Position numbers and translations under genes: made by a program. From NCBI GenBank assembly GCA_017527065.1, contig JAFXQO010000047.1, forward strand, positions 1 to 64,000: a DNA stretch of 64,000 nt. Direction: 5' to 3'. The DNA is from Clostridia bacterium. Its GTDB lineage: Bacteria; Bacillota; Clostridia; Christensenellales; Aristaeellaceae. Below are positions 18,396 to 25,685 of this stretch, in pieces. Under the pieces are notes generated by a model that was given only the letters and a program-made list of their open reading frames with translations, did no database searches and was not told the DNA's origin. How positions within the stretch are numbered: position 1 is the first letter of the stretch; each line of letters starts with the position of its first letter.

Positions 18396-19166
18396 ATGAA
18401 CGCCTTTTCACTGCTCCTTGTGGATGACAACGCCACCCTCGTTCAGGGCCTCGCCGCCTATTTTTCCCGTCAGGAGGACGTCTCGCTCGCCGGCGAGGCC
18501 CTCAACGGCGCCGACGCGCTGGAGCTCATTGCCCGCGAACGCCCGGACATGGTGCTGCTGGACATCGTCATGCCGCGCCTGGACGGCCTCGGCGTGCTGC
18601 GGGAGCTGCGCCGCCTCGACAAACCGCCCCGCGTGGTCGTCTACAGCGCGCTGAAAACCGACACCGTGGTCAACCGCGCCGTCGAGCTCGGCGCCAGTTA
18701 CTTCATGGTCAAGCCCGCCGAACCGGAGCGCATCCACGAGCAGCTGCGCGCGGTGATGAACGACGAGTCTCCCCTCGCGCCCCTCGCGCCGGGGCCGGTT
18801 GAGCCGCCCGTCTCCTACGCGCGCTGGACGCCCGACGAGCGCGTGGCCAACCTCTTCCTCTCCATCGGCATTCCCGCCCACGTGAAGGGCTATCAGTACC
18901 TGCGCGAGGCCGTTCGCATGGTCATGGAAGACCACAACGTGATCAACCGCATCACAAAGGAGCTCTATCCCGGCATCGCCCGGCGCTACGGCACCAGCTC
19001 CAGCAAGGTGGAGCGCGCCATGCGCCACGCCATCGAGGTCGCCTGGAACCGCGGCCGCCTCGAAAACACCAACCAGATGCTCGGCGTCAAATTGTTTTCC
19101 GAGCGCGACAAGCCCACCAACGGCGAATTCATCGCCCTCATCGCCGACAAAGCCTCCGGGGAATGA
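18396..19166 (+). CDS. spo0A: Sporulation master regulator Spo0A
   Basis: Response regulator that commits the cell to sporulation. The 256-residue protein has a receiver domain with the acidic pair D10/D11, phospho-acceptor Asp56 in LLDIVMP, the switch Ser84 and Lys106 (VKPAEP), and the Spo0A-specific C-terminal DNA-binding domain (LFLSIGIPAHVKGYQYLREAV ... VERAMRHAIEVAWNRG). The C-terminal domain is diagnostic. GGAGG lies upstream of the ATG. It converges with the spoIIA operon 27 bp away, so the main sporulation switch and its first forespore sigma operon are neighbours here. Confidence 0.97.
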   Translation: MNAFSLLLVDDNATLVQGLAAYFSRQEDVSLAGEALNGADALELIARERPDMVLLDIVMPRLDGLGVLRELRRLDKPPRVVVYSALKTDTVVNRAVELGASYFMVKPAEPERIHEQLRAVMNDESPLAPLAPGPVEPPVSYARWTPDERVANLFLSIGIPAHVKGYQYLREAVRMVMEDHNVINRITKELYPGIARRYGTSSSKVERAMRHAIEVAWNRGRLENTNQMLGVKLFSERDKPTNGEFIALIADKASGE

Positions 19167-19193
19167 GGGACACACCCCATTCCCCAGTCTCTC

Positions 19194-19901
19194 TCATCCC
19201 GCCATGCCGCGCAGCCGCTTGAGGATCCGGCTCTCCATGCGGGAAACCTGCACCTGTGTCATGCCCAGCTCCGCCGCGATGCTGGTCTGCGTCTGTTCCA
19301 GGAAATAGCGGCGGCGGATCAGCTCGCGCTCCTGGGGCGGCAGGCTGTCCAGCATGGCCATGAGGTCGATCCGGCTCACCAGGCGCGCCGTGTCGTCCTC
19401 GCCGATGGTGTCCTCGAGGAGCAGGTCGCCGTCGCCCAGCGGCTCGCTCAGCGAGCGCACGCCGTAGCCCGCCTCCATGGCGAGCAGCGCGTCCTCCCGC
19501 GAAAGGCCAAGCCGCCTCGCCATCTCGTCCAGCGGCAGTCCGTCGCCGCATTCCTCCCGCAGGCGGGCGAGGCGCGCGGCGTTTTCGCGGATGGAACGGG
19601 CCACGTGCACCTGGCCGTCATCCCGCAGAAAGCGGCGAATCTCCCCCATGATGAGCGGCACGGCGTAGGTCGAAAAACGCACCTGATAGGCGTCCTGATC
19701 AAAATTGCGGGCCGCCTTTATGAGGCCCAGACGCCCCAGCTGTATCAGGTCGTCGCGCTCGCGTCCCCGGCCCTCGAACCGCTTCACGACGTAGTGCACC
19801 AGCGCGTCATGCCGCAGCGCCATCTGCTCCAGCGCCGCCCTGTCGCCCTGGCGTATGGCTTCGATCAGCTCCCGATCGCTTTTGTCCGACTGGGCGGTCA
19901 C
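19194..19901 (-). CDS. sigF: Forespore sigma factor SigF
   Basis: First forespore-specific sigma factor, held inactive by SpoIIAB. The 235-residue protein has region 2 (RDDLIQLGRLGLIKAARNFD, FSTYAVPLIMGEIRRFLRDD), region 3 (ENAARLARLREE...LDEMARRLGLS) and region 4 with its HTH (TQTSIAAELGMTQVQVSRMESRIL). By itself it could be SigF or SigG, but its place behind spoIIAA-spoIIAB, with a 4-bp overlap on spoIIAB, decides for SigF. Confidence 0.94.
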   Translation of the reverse strand: MTAQSDKSDRELIEAIRQGDRAALEQMALRHDALVHYVVKRFEGRGRERDDLIQLGRLGLIKAARNFDQDAYQVRFSTYAVPLIMGEIRRFLRDDGQVHVARSIRENAARLARLREECGDGLPLDEMARRLGLSREDALLAMEAGYGVRSLSEPLGDGDLLLEDTIGEDDTARLVSRIDLMAMLDSLPPQERELIRRRYFLEQTQTSIAAELGMTQVQVSRMESRILKRLRGMAG

Positions 19902-20350
19902 GCCTCGCGCGCCAGGGCATGCGCCGGCGCGAGGCGCTTCCTCATGCGCACGATGGTGCCGCTGTTCACCTGTGAAATCACCTCCACCTCGTCCATGAAG
20001 CTCTCCATCACGGTAAAGCCCATGCCCGAGCGGTCGGCGTCCTCCATGGTGGTGAAGAAGGGACGGCGCGCCTGCTCGACATCCGCGATGCCGCAGCCCT
20101 TATCCGCGATTTCCACGCTCAGGCCGCCCTCCTCGTCCAGCGAAGCCCGCAGCCGAACCAGCCCCCGCGCCTCGCGATAGCCGTGCACGATGGCGTTCGT
20201 CACCGCCTCCGAGACCGCTGTCTTTACGTCTCCCAGCTGCTCCAGCGTGGGATTGACCGGCATGATGAACGCGCTGATCACCATGCGGGCCAGGGATTCG
20301 TTTTCCGGGCGCGGCCAGAAATCCAGCCGCATTTCGTTGATGATTTTCAT
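19898..20350 (-). CDS. spoIIAB: Anti-sigma F factor and serine kinase SpoIIAB
   Basis: Binds and blocks SigF and phosphorylates SpoIIAA with ATP. The 150-residue GHKL-fold protein shows the N box EAVTNAIVHG (48-57), G1 box DKGCGI (from Asp83) and G2 box RSGMGFTVMESFMDEVEV. It overlaps sigF by 4 bp and follows spoIIAA after 12 bp, the canonical operon. Confidence 0.96.
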   Translation of the reverse strand: MKIINEMRLDFWPRPENESLARMVISAFIMPVNPTLEQLGDVKTAVSEAVTNAIVHGYREARGLVRLRASLDEEGGLSVEIADKGCGIADVEQARRPFFTTMEDADRSGMGFTVMESFMDEVEVISQVNSGTIVRMRKRLAPAHALAREA

Positions 20351-20362
20351 GTCTCCGCCTCC

Positions 20363-20668
20363 CTACGCCAGCTTCTCGATGATCCGGTACAGCCCGCTGA
20401 GCTCCATCATGCGCTCCACGCGCCGCCCGCCGGGCATCACGGCCACGCTGCCGCCCCGATCCTGCATCAGCTTGTAGCGGCCGATCAGCATGCCGATGCC
20501 CGAGCTGTCCATGAATTCCAGTCCGCCGAAGTCGAACACCAGCCGCCGCACCGACCGGTCGGCGATCAACTCGTCCAGCTCCGGACGGATGGCCTCCGCG
20601 CGGCTGTGGTCCAGTTCTCCCGACAGCCGCACGAAAACCGTTCCGTTTTTCTTCTCGTAATCCAGCAA
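20363..20668 (-). CDS. spoIIAA: Anti-anti-sigma factor SpoIIAA
   Basis: STAS-domain protein that frees SigF from SpoIIAB when dephosphorylated. It has FVRLSGELDH and the phosphorylation motif FMDSSGIG; the accepting Ser would be residue 55. I choose a TTG start at 20668 because GGGAGGTGA lies 6 bases before it and because GELDH then falls at the same distance from the N-terminus as in Bacillus SpoIIAA. A GTG at 20695 would add nine residues (MKPKREVTR) and has a weaker, more distant GGGAG. First gene of the operon. Confidence 0.93.
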   Translation of the reverse strand: MLDYEKKNGTVFVRLSGELDHSRAEAIRPELDELIADRSVRRLVFDFGGLEFMDSSGIGMLIGRYKLMQDRGGSVAVMPGGRRVERMMELSGLYRIIEKLA

Positions 20669-20702
20669 ACGCGTCACCTCCCGCTTGGGTTTCACGGCTT
20701 CT

Positions 20703-20728
20703 TTTCTCCCGTGAAACCTATAAATCCT
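20703..20728 (-). promoter_or_regulatory. Candidate sigma-H-type promoter of the spoIIA operon
   Basis: On the minus strand AGGATTT is followed after 12 bp by GGAGAAA, close to the sigma-H consensus (AGGAWWT, 11-12 bp, RNNGAAT), about 35 bases upstream of the TTG start. A possible Spo0A box (TTCGTCGAGT on the plus strand, 20748-20757, 7 of 10 matches to TTTGTCRAAA) lies about 20 bp further upstream. In Bacillus this operon is read by sigma-H under Spo0A control. The gap to the next gene (20696-20853) also holds that gene's promoter. Confidence 0.4.
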
Positions 20729-20802
20729 TGCGCGAAAAGGCGGTACCTTCGTCGAGTGACAGGCAATCGCGCGTCATCTTTCGCGGGGAAACAGTCTGTT
20801 GC

Positions 20803-20831
20803 TTGCCTTTTCATCGGGCGGCGGCTATAAT
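20803..20831 (+). promoter_or_regulatory. Promoter of the XRE/zinc-ribbon gene
   Basis: TTGCCT, 17 bp, perfect TATAAT. The expected start point (about 20838) coincides with the AGGAGGTG ribosome-binding site, giving an extremely short 5' leader. Confidence 0.7.
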
Positions 20832-20853
20832 AAGGCCAGGAGGTGCAGAATAC

Positions 20854-21294
20854 ATGGAAGCGAAAGACGTTCTCGTGTCCCTGAGAAACAAGTCCGGCAT
20901 GACGCAGGACGACCTGGCCGATCGGCTTTTCGTCACGCGGCAGGCCGTCTCCCGCTGGGAGCGCGGCGAAACGCTGCCCGGCCCCGATACCCTCAAGCAG
21001 CTTTCCGCGCTTTACGACGTGTCCATCAACACGCTGCTCGGCTCGCCGCGCAAACTGGTCTGCCAGTGCTGCGGCATGCCGCTGGACGACGGATCCCTCA
21101 GCCGCGAACCCGACGGCGCCTTCAACGAGGACTACTGCAAGTGGTGCTACGCGGACGGCGAATTCGTCTACAAGAGCCTGGATGATCTGGTGGATTTCCT
21201 CGTGACCCACATGCCGAACGACCAATGGACGCCCGAGCAGGCCCGTCCCTTCTACGCCGCGCAGCTGAAACAGCTGAAACACTGGCAGGAATAA
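20854..21294 (+). CDS. XRE-family HTH regulator fused to a zinc-ribbon domain
   Basis: A 146-residue protein: an N-terminal Cro/CI-type HTH (LRNKSGMTQDDLADRLFVTRQAVSRWERG, ~7-36) and a C-terminal putative zinc-ribbon (CQCCGMPLDD ... YCKWCYADGEF), the layout of small clostridial transcription regulators with the zinc-ribbon-2 domain. The start at 20854 follows AGGAGGTG at a good distance; the open frame extends upstream, but that part lies before the promoter. The target is unknown; autoregulation is plausible. Confidence 0.85.
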   Translation: MEAKDVLVSLRNKSGMTQDDLADRLFVTRQAVSRWERGETLPGPDTLKQLSALYDVSINTLLGSPRKLVCQCCGMPLDDGSLSREPDGAFNEDYCKWCYADGEFVYKSLDDLVDFLVTHMPNDQWTPEQARPFYAAQLKQLKHWQE

Positions 21295-21305
21295 TCCCAA
21301 AAGCG

Positions 21306-21365
21306 AACGCCTCCCGCCGCATGATTCCTTTCCAAAGGGACATGCTGTAAGCGGGAGGTGTTTTT
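21306..21365 (+). terminator. Terminator hairpin that also holds the next gene's ribosome-binding site
   Basis: AACGCCTCCCGC (21306-21317) pairs with GCGGGAGGTGTT (21351-21362), 12 pairs with one G-U, enclosing a smaller hairpin, and is followed by TTTTT. The 3' arm is also the GGGAGGTG ribosome-binding site of the small ORF at 21366. Confidence 0.7.
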
Positions 21366-21569
21366 ATGACGCAGAACAAAGCGCCCTGCGGCGACGTGGC
21401 GCGCGTGCGCGTAGCCCCGCCCGGCCGCGCCGAGCGCGTGGCGGCATACCGCGCGGAGACGGGCGATCCCGGCTGCCTGTTCGGCGGGCCGCTGGAAGTG
21501 CAGGCACGCTACAGCCCGCACGCCTCGCCGCTGCGTTTGCTGGAGGAGCGGCGCGACGCGGCCCTATGA
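21366..21569 (+). CDS. Small protein of unknown function (67 aa)
   Basis: An open frame of 67 codons with GGGAGGTG five bases upstream of the ATG. The sequence (VARVRVAPPGRAERVAAYRAE, LEVQARYSP, LRLLEERR) faintly recalls short proteins of mobile elements with a beta-strand, helix, 'GNPYxF', strand, helix plan, but the resemblance is too weak to name. The region is high-GC, where spurious frames are common; the well-placed ribosome-binding site is the main support. The terminator hairpin would mask that site. Confidence 0.45.
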   Translation: MTQNKAPCGDVARVRVAPPGRAERVAAYRAETGDPGCLFGGPLEVQARYSPHASPLRLLEERRDAAL

Positions 21570-21594
21570 AGCGCGCGAAGGCCGCAAAAACCGA

Positions 21595-21623
21595 TTGCGC
21601 ATCCGCGCCGTTCGTGCTATGAT
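21595..21623 (+). promoter_or_regulatory. Promoter of the GH2 gene
   Basis: TTGCGC, 17 bp, TATGAT preceded by a TGC extension (TGCTATGAT). It lies about 40 bases upstream of the ATG at 21662. Confidence 0.65.
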
Positions 21624-21661
21624 GGAACTGTAAAAAAGGTTCATTTTAGGAGGTGCGCGGC

Positions 21662-23959
21662 ATGCTTTCTCTCTCGCTGAACGGCTCCTGGCGGCTCTTT
21701 TACCATCCTGAAGACGGCCCGCTCCCCGCGACGTCGGCCGAACTGTCGCAAGCGGGCTGGCCCTCAATCGAAGCGCAGGTGCCCGGCAACGTGGAACTCG
21801 ACCTGATGCGCGCCGGGCTGGCGGACGACCCGTTCTACGATCGGAACCTCTATGATTTCCGGAAATATGAATTCTATCAGTGGTGGTTTGAGCGCGATTT
21901 CGACGCGCCGGCCGAGTGCGCGGGCAAGAAATGCGCGCTGGTGTTCGAGGGCATAGATACATACGCCGAAGTGTTCCTGAACGACATGAAGCTCGGCGAG
22001 GCGGACAATATGTTCATCGCGCATGAGTTCGACGCAACCGCCGCGCTCCGGCCCGGCGAAACGAACACACTGCGGGTGCGCATCCGCTCGGCGCTCAACG
22101 AGGCCCGGAAGCAGGACTTCCCCGCCATGCTCATCGGCTGCGAGGGCAGCGACGAATACACCCGCATCCGCAAGCCCGCCTCCTCCTTCGGCTGGGACAT
22201 CATGCCGCGGCTGCTGTCCGCCGGGCTGTGGCGGGGCGTGCGGCTGGAGGCGCGCGAAGCCACGCGCCTCACGCAGGTGTACATCGCTCCGATCCGCGCC
22301 GACGCCGCCTCCGCCCGCCTCGCCTGCCGCGTGCGCTTCGAGACGGACGACCCCTTCATCGAGGGCTACAGCGTGCGCGTACGTGGCCGCTGCGGCGATT
22401 CTTCCTTCGATCGCGAGAAGAAGCTGCTGTTCGTGAGCGGCGGCTTCGACATCGACGTGTCCGCGCCGAAGCTGTGGTGGCCCGCCGGTTACGGCGAGCA
22501 GAATCTCTACGACACCACCGTGACGCTCCTGAAGGACGGCCTGCCAGTGGACGAATCGCGCCTGCGGGTGGGCCTGCGGCGCTTCAACATCGAGCAGGTG
22601 ATGAAGCCGGGAGACGCGGGCGAGTTCAGGATCACATGCAACGGCGTGCCCATTCTGGCCAAGGGCGCGAACTGGGTGCCTATGGACGCGCTGCACAGCC
22701 GCGACGCCGGACGCGTGGACGCGGCGCTGGCGCTCTTCCGCGACTGCGGCTGCAACATCGTGCGCTGCTGGGGCGGCAATGTATACGAGGATCACCGCTT
22801 TTTCGACCTGTGCGACGAATACGGCGTCATGGTGTGGCAGGATTTCGCCATGGCCTGCGCCGTCTATCCCACCGACCCGGCCTTCGCCGCCGCGCTGGAA
22901 AGGGAAGCGGTCAGCGTGGTGCGGAAGCTTCGCAATCACCCCTCCATCCTCCTCTGGGCGGGCGACAACGAGTGCGACGAGGGCCAGGTGGGCCGCGGCT
23001 ATCCCACCGACGCCAACCGCTACAACCCGCTCACCCGCGAAGTCCTGCCCCGCGTGGTCAGCATGAACGACCCCTGGCGCGTGTTCCTGCCCTCCTCGCC
23101 CTACATTCCCGAGGGCATCGCCCGCTACGACGTGCCCGAGCAGCACAACTGGGGCGCGCGCGCCTATTTCAAGGACGATTTCTACAAGCACTCCCGGGCG
23201 CACTTCATCAGCGAATGCGGCTACCACGGCTGTCCCGCCGTGTCGTCTTTGAAGAAATTCATCCCCGGGGAGAAGCTCACGCCCTGGCTGAACAACGATT
23301 CCTGGGACACCCACGACACCGACTACCTGCCCAAGGGCCGCCGGGGCTACAGCCGCATCCGCCTGATGCACGACCAGGTGGGCATTTTCTTCGGCCATGC
23401 GCCGGAAGACCTCAGCAGGTTCAGCCGCCTGTCGCAGATCGTGCAGGCCGAGGCGAAGAAATTCTTCGTCGAGCGGACGCGCCTGAAAAAATGGCGGCGC
23501 ACCGGCGTCATCTGGTGGAACATGATCGACGGCTGGCCGCAGATCTCCGACGCGGTGGTGGACTACTACGGCGTGAAGAAGCTGGCGTATCACTACATCC
23601 GGCGCGTGCAGCGGCCCGTGTGCCTCATGATGGACGAATTGGTGGACTGGACGCACGCCGTGGTGCTGGGCAACGACAGCCGCGAGAGCCATGCCGTCGC
23701 CTGGCGCGTGGAGGACGGCGACACCGGCGAGACGCTGCTCTCCGGCGAAACGCTCTCCCCGGCCAATGAAAACGTCGAGGTCGGCGCCATCCGGGAGCTG
23801 GCCGGCGCGCAGAAGCTGTACGTCCTGCGCTGGACAGTCGACGGCGTGGAATACGCCAACCACTACCTTTCCGGTTTCCCCGCCTTTGACGCGGACACGG
23901 TCCTTCGCCGGGTCGAGGTCATCCGCGCGCTGCCCGAGCCGTTCGAGTGGGACGAATGA
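21662..23959 (+). CDS. Glycoside hydrolase family 2, beta-mannosidase-like
   Basis: Predicted exo-acting glycosidase releasing non-reducing terminal sugars, most likely beta-mannose. The 765-residue product has a sugar-binding jelly roll (LNGSWRLF, VPGNVELDLM), an Ig-like domain and a TIM barrel. Candidate acid/base Glu lies in WAGDNECDEG and the nucleophile Glu in FISECGYHG, the beta-mannosidase pattern. No signal peptide, so it is cytoplasmic and would act on imported oligosaccharides. The start at 21662 follows AGGAGGTG by six bases; an in-frame GTG overlapping that site is rejected. Substrate is inferred from family resemblance only. Confidence 0.88.
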   Translation: MLSLSLNGSWRLFYHPEDGPLPATSAELSQAGWPSIEAQVPGNVELDLMRAGLADDPFYDRNLYDFRKYEFYQWWFERDFDAPAECAGKKCALVFEGIDTYAEVFLNDMKLGEADNMFIAHEFDATAALRPGETNTLRVRIRSALNEARKQDFPAMLIGCEGSDEYTRIRKPASSFGWDIMPRLLSAGLWRGVRLEAREATRLTQVYIAPIRADAASARLACRVRFETDDPFIEGYSVRVRGRCGDSSFDREKKLLFVSGGFDIDVSAPKLWWPAGYGEQNLYDTTVTLLKDGLPVDESRLRVGLRRFNIEQVMKPGDAGEFRITCNGVPILAKGANWVPMDALHSRDAGRVDAALALFRDCGCNIVRCWGGNVYEDHRFFDLCDEYGVMVWQDFAMACAVYPTDPAFAAALEREAVSVVRKLRNHPSILLWAGDNECDEGQVGRGYPTDANRYNPLTREVLPRVVSMNDPWRVFLPSSPYIPEGIARYDVPEQHNWGARAYFKDDFYKHSRAHFISECGYHGCPAVSSLKKFIPGEKLTPWLNNDSWDTHDTDYLPKGRRGYSRIRLMHDQVGIFFGHAPEDLSRFSRLSQIVQAEAKKFFVERTRLKKWRRTGVIWWNMIDGWPQISDAVVDYYGVKKLAYHYIRRVQRPVCLMMDELVDWTHAVVLGNDSRESHAVAWRVEDGDTGETLLSGETLSPANENVEVGAIRELAGAQKLYVLRWTVDGVEYANHYLSGFPAFDADTVLRRVEVIRALPEPFEWDE

Positions 23960-23999
23960 GACGCCTTTCCGCGAGGGCGATCGGCGCCGTAACAGACGA

Positions 24000-24956
24000 T
24001 TACAGTTTTCGCCGATAAACGCCCAGCCTGTCCCCTTCCGCCACGCGGAAATCGCCGCCGGGCCGGAACGCCGCGCCGCCGCGTTCGGCGATGAGCACGA
24101 ACAGGCCCTCCTCCGATTCGATCTCAAACAGGGTTTTGCCGATCCAGCGGCTGTCAAACCCCACGCAGACCATGGAAAGGCGCTGGTCGGCCTGGGCGTA
24201 GGCGCCTTGGGCCTCTGTGTACTGCTCCACAAATCCGGCGGAAATGATGCCTGTCGGGATGGCGACGGCCCCCACCCCGAGGAAGGAGATGATCACCGCC
24301 ATCGCCTTTCCGATGACGGTGATGGGGTAAACGTCGCCGTAGCCCACGGTCAGCAGCGCCGACACGCTCCACCACACACCGGACAGCGCGTTGCGGAATT
24401 TATCCGGCTGGGCGGGATGCTCGACGGAATACATGCACAGCGACGAGGCGAGCATCAGCACGAAGATGATGAACAGCGATGAGACGATCTGGTTCTTCTT
24501 CTCCCGCAGAACGGACGTAATGACGTTGAAGGAGTCGTAGTTGGCGTTGATGCGGAAGAGATGGAAGATGCGCACCACCCGCAGCATGCGGAAGGCCACC
24601 GCGCCGGAAAGGAAGAAAAAGGGCAGGATGGTCAGAAGCTCCACGACGCCGTCGTAGGAATAGAGGAAGCGCAGCACCGCCGCCCCACGGGAGCGGTCGG
24701 GATAGAGGAATTCCGCCGTCCAGACGCGCAAAAGGTACTCGACCGCGAACAGCGCGACCGTGGCGATTTCAACGCCCCGAAAAAGGGCGTAATACGGCCG
24801 GAGCGACTGGAACGTTTCCAGGAACATGACCAGAATATTCGCGATGATGACCGCCACGAGGCAAATATCAAAGCTGCGGCTCAGGCCGTCGCTGGTGTTG
24901 CTGATCTGGATGATGTCGAAGACGCGCTTTTTGATCGCTTTATTACTGGTTCTCAC
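24000..24956 (-). CDS. Voltage-gated-type potassium channel
   Basis: A 318-residue membrane protein with six predicted transmembrane segments. The S4-like helix carries regularly spaced arginines (FRMLRVVRIFHLFRIN), and the pore has the potassium selectivity filter TVGYGD after WWSVSALL. The C-terminal ~75 residues (VCVGFDSRWIGKTLFEIESEEG ... VAEGDRLGVYRR) resemble a TrkA-C/RCK-C ligand-binding domain. It converges with the GH2 gene and follows DUF2442 after 60 bp, so it may be read from the same minus-strand promoter. Confidence 0.88.
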   Translation of the reverse strand: MRTSNKAIKKRVFDIIQISNTSDGLSRSFDICLVAVIIANILVMFLETFQSLRPYYALFRGVEIATVALFAVEYLLRVWTAEFLYPDRSRGAAVLRFLYSYDGVVELLTILPFFFLSGAVAFRMLRVVRIFHLFRINANYDSFNVITSVLREKKNQIVSSLFIIFVLMLASSLCMYSVEHPAQPDKFRNALSGVWWSVSALLTVGYGDVYPITVIGKAMAVIISFLGVGAVAIPTGIISAGFVEQYTEAQGAYAQADQRLSMVCVGFDSRWIGKTLFEIESEEGLFVLIAERGGAAFRPGGDFRVAEGDRLGVYRRKL

Positions 24957-25016
24957 GTCTTATTCTCCCCGTTTGGCTGTAAAACAGCTCTCTTCATATC
25001 AGGCGTTCACGTATCG

Positions 25017-25286
25017 CTACCGTGCCGGCACACTGTCTGTATACAGCCATTCGGGGTCCAGATCGGCTCCGTTAGCCCATATAACAACGCCGTATTCAAC
25101 ACGCGCTGTGCGAAAAAGAGCTTCGCTCGCGAGAGCGCTGTAGCATTTGCGCGGCAAAAGGGGTTTCATGTCGAAATCGCGCAATTCGCCGTTGACAAAG
25201 CGCACGCGCAGAATATGATCATCCAGCGGTGTGACGCTGGCGGCGTCTGGAGAAAGCGCGCGCTGGCCTATTATCAGTTTTTCCAT
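25017..25286 (-). CDS. DUF2442 domain protein
   Basis: An 89-residue protein with the DUF2442 pattern: VTPLDDHILRVRFVNGELRDFDMKPLL near the middle and VVIWANGADLDPEWLY at the end. GAGGTG lies five bases before the ATG and overlaps the stop codon of the upstream DUF4160 gene, so the two are translationally linked. DUF2442 genes commonly sit next to DUF4160 genes, and the pair has been suspected of being a toxin-antitoxin module; no activity can be read from the sequence. Confidence 0.85.
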   Translation of the reverse strand: MEKLIIGQRALSPDAASVTPLDDHILRVRFVNGELRDFDMKPLLPRKCYSALASEALFRTARVEYGVVIWANGADLDPEWLYTDSVPAR

Positions 25287-25295
25287 AAAAACACC

Positions 25296-25562
25296 TCACT
25301 TTAAAGGCTCAATGCGGAAGGGCTGTTCGTCCTGCATAGCAAGCTCCCAGTTCACGCGCAATTCTTCCTGATGAATATACGCCCATGCCTTTACATAAGC
25401 CGCCTGTCTGGCGGGCATTTGTCCGGCGATGATGTTGCCCTCGAAGTCCACTTCTGCCTTGTATTCCCCATATCTCGCGTGAAAGTGCGGCGAATGGTGC
25501 TTTCCTTCTTTTTCATAATACATGCTGATGATAATTCCGTAGAACGCAGAAAGTATTGGCAT
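25296..25562 (-). CDS. DUF4160 domain protein
   Basis: An 88-residue protein with the DUF4160 signature: PILSAFYGIIISMYY, HHSPHFHARYGEYKAEVDFEGNI, and a C-terminal helix (VKAWAYIHQEELRVNWELA). The start at 25562 follows AGGAGGTG by six bases; an in-frame codon three residues upstream overlaps that site. The conserved His-rich stretch HHSPHFHA may bind metal or act catalytically, but this is not established. It is the first gene of a minus-strand unit with DUF2442 and perhaps the potassium channel. Confidence 0.87.
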   Translation of the reverse strand: MPILSAFYGIIISMYYEKEGKHHSPHFHARYGEYKAEVDFEGNIIAGQMPARQAAYVKAWAYIHQEELRVNWELAMQDEQPFRIEPLK

Positions 25563-25582
25563 TGCAAACACCTCCTGACCCT

Positions 25583-25611
25583 ATTATAAACAAATCAACG
25601 CTGAATTTCAA
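25583..25611 (-). promoter_or_regulatory. Promoter of the DUF4160-DUF2442 unit
   Basis: On the minus strand TTGAAA, 17 bp, perfect TATAAT, about 20 bases upstream of the DUF4160 start. Confidence 0.75.
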
Positions 25612-25620
25612 CTGCCCGCG

Positions 25621-25650
25621 TTGATTTTGCGGCGGACGTCATGCTATAAT
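25621..25650 (+). promoter_or_regulatory. Promoter of the TrmH-family methyltransferase gene
   Basis: TTGATT, 18 bp, TATAAT with a TGC extension. It is divergent from the DUF4160 promoter, with only 9 bp between the two -35 boxes. Confidence 0.7.
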
Positions 25651-25685
25651 AATACGGCAAAGCGATTTCGACGGGAGAGACGGCC

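Noticed and set aside
21764..24232. An 822-codon minus-strand open frame opposite the GH2 gene
   Set aside because: It overlaps both the GH2 enzyme and the potassium channel genes and has no recognisable domain.
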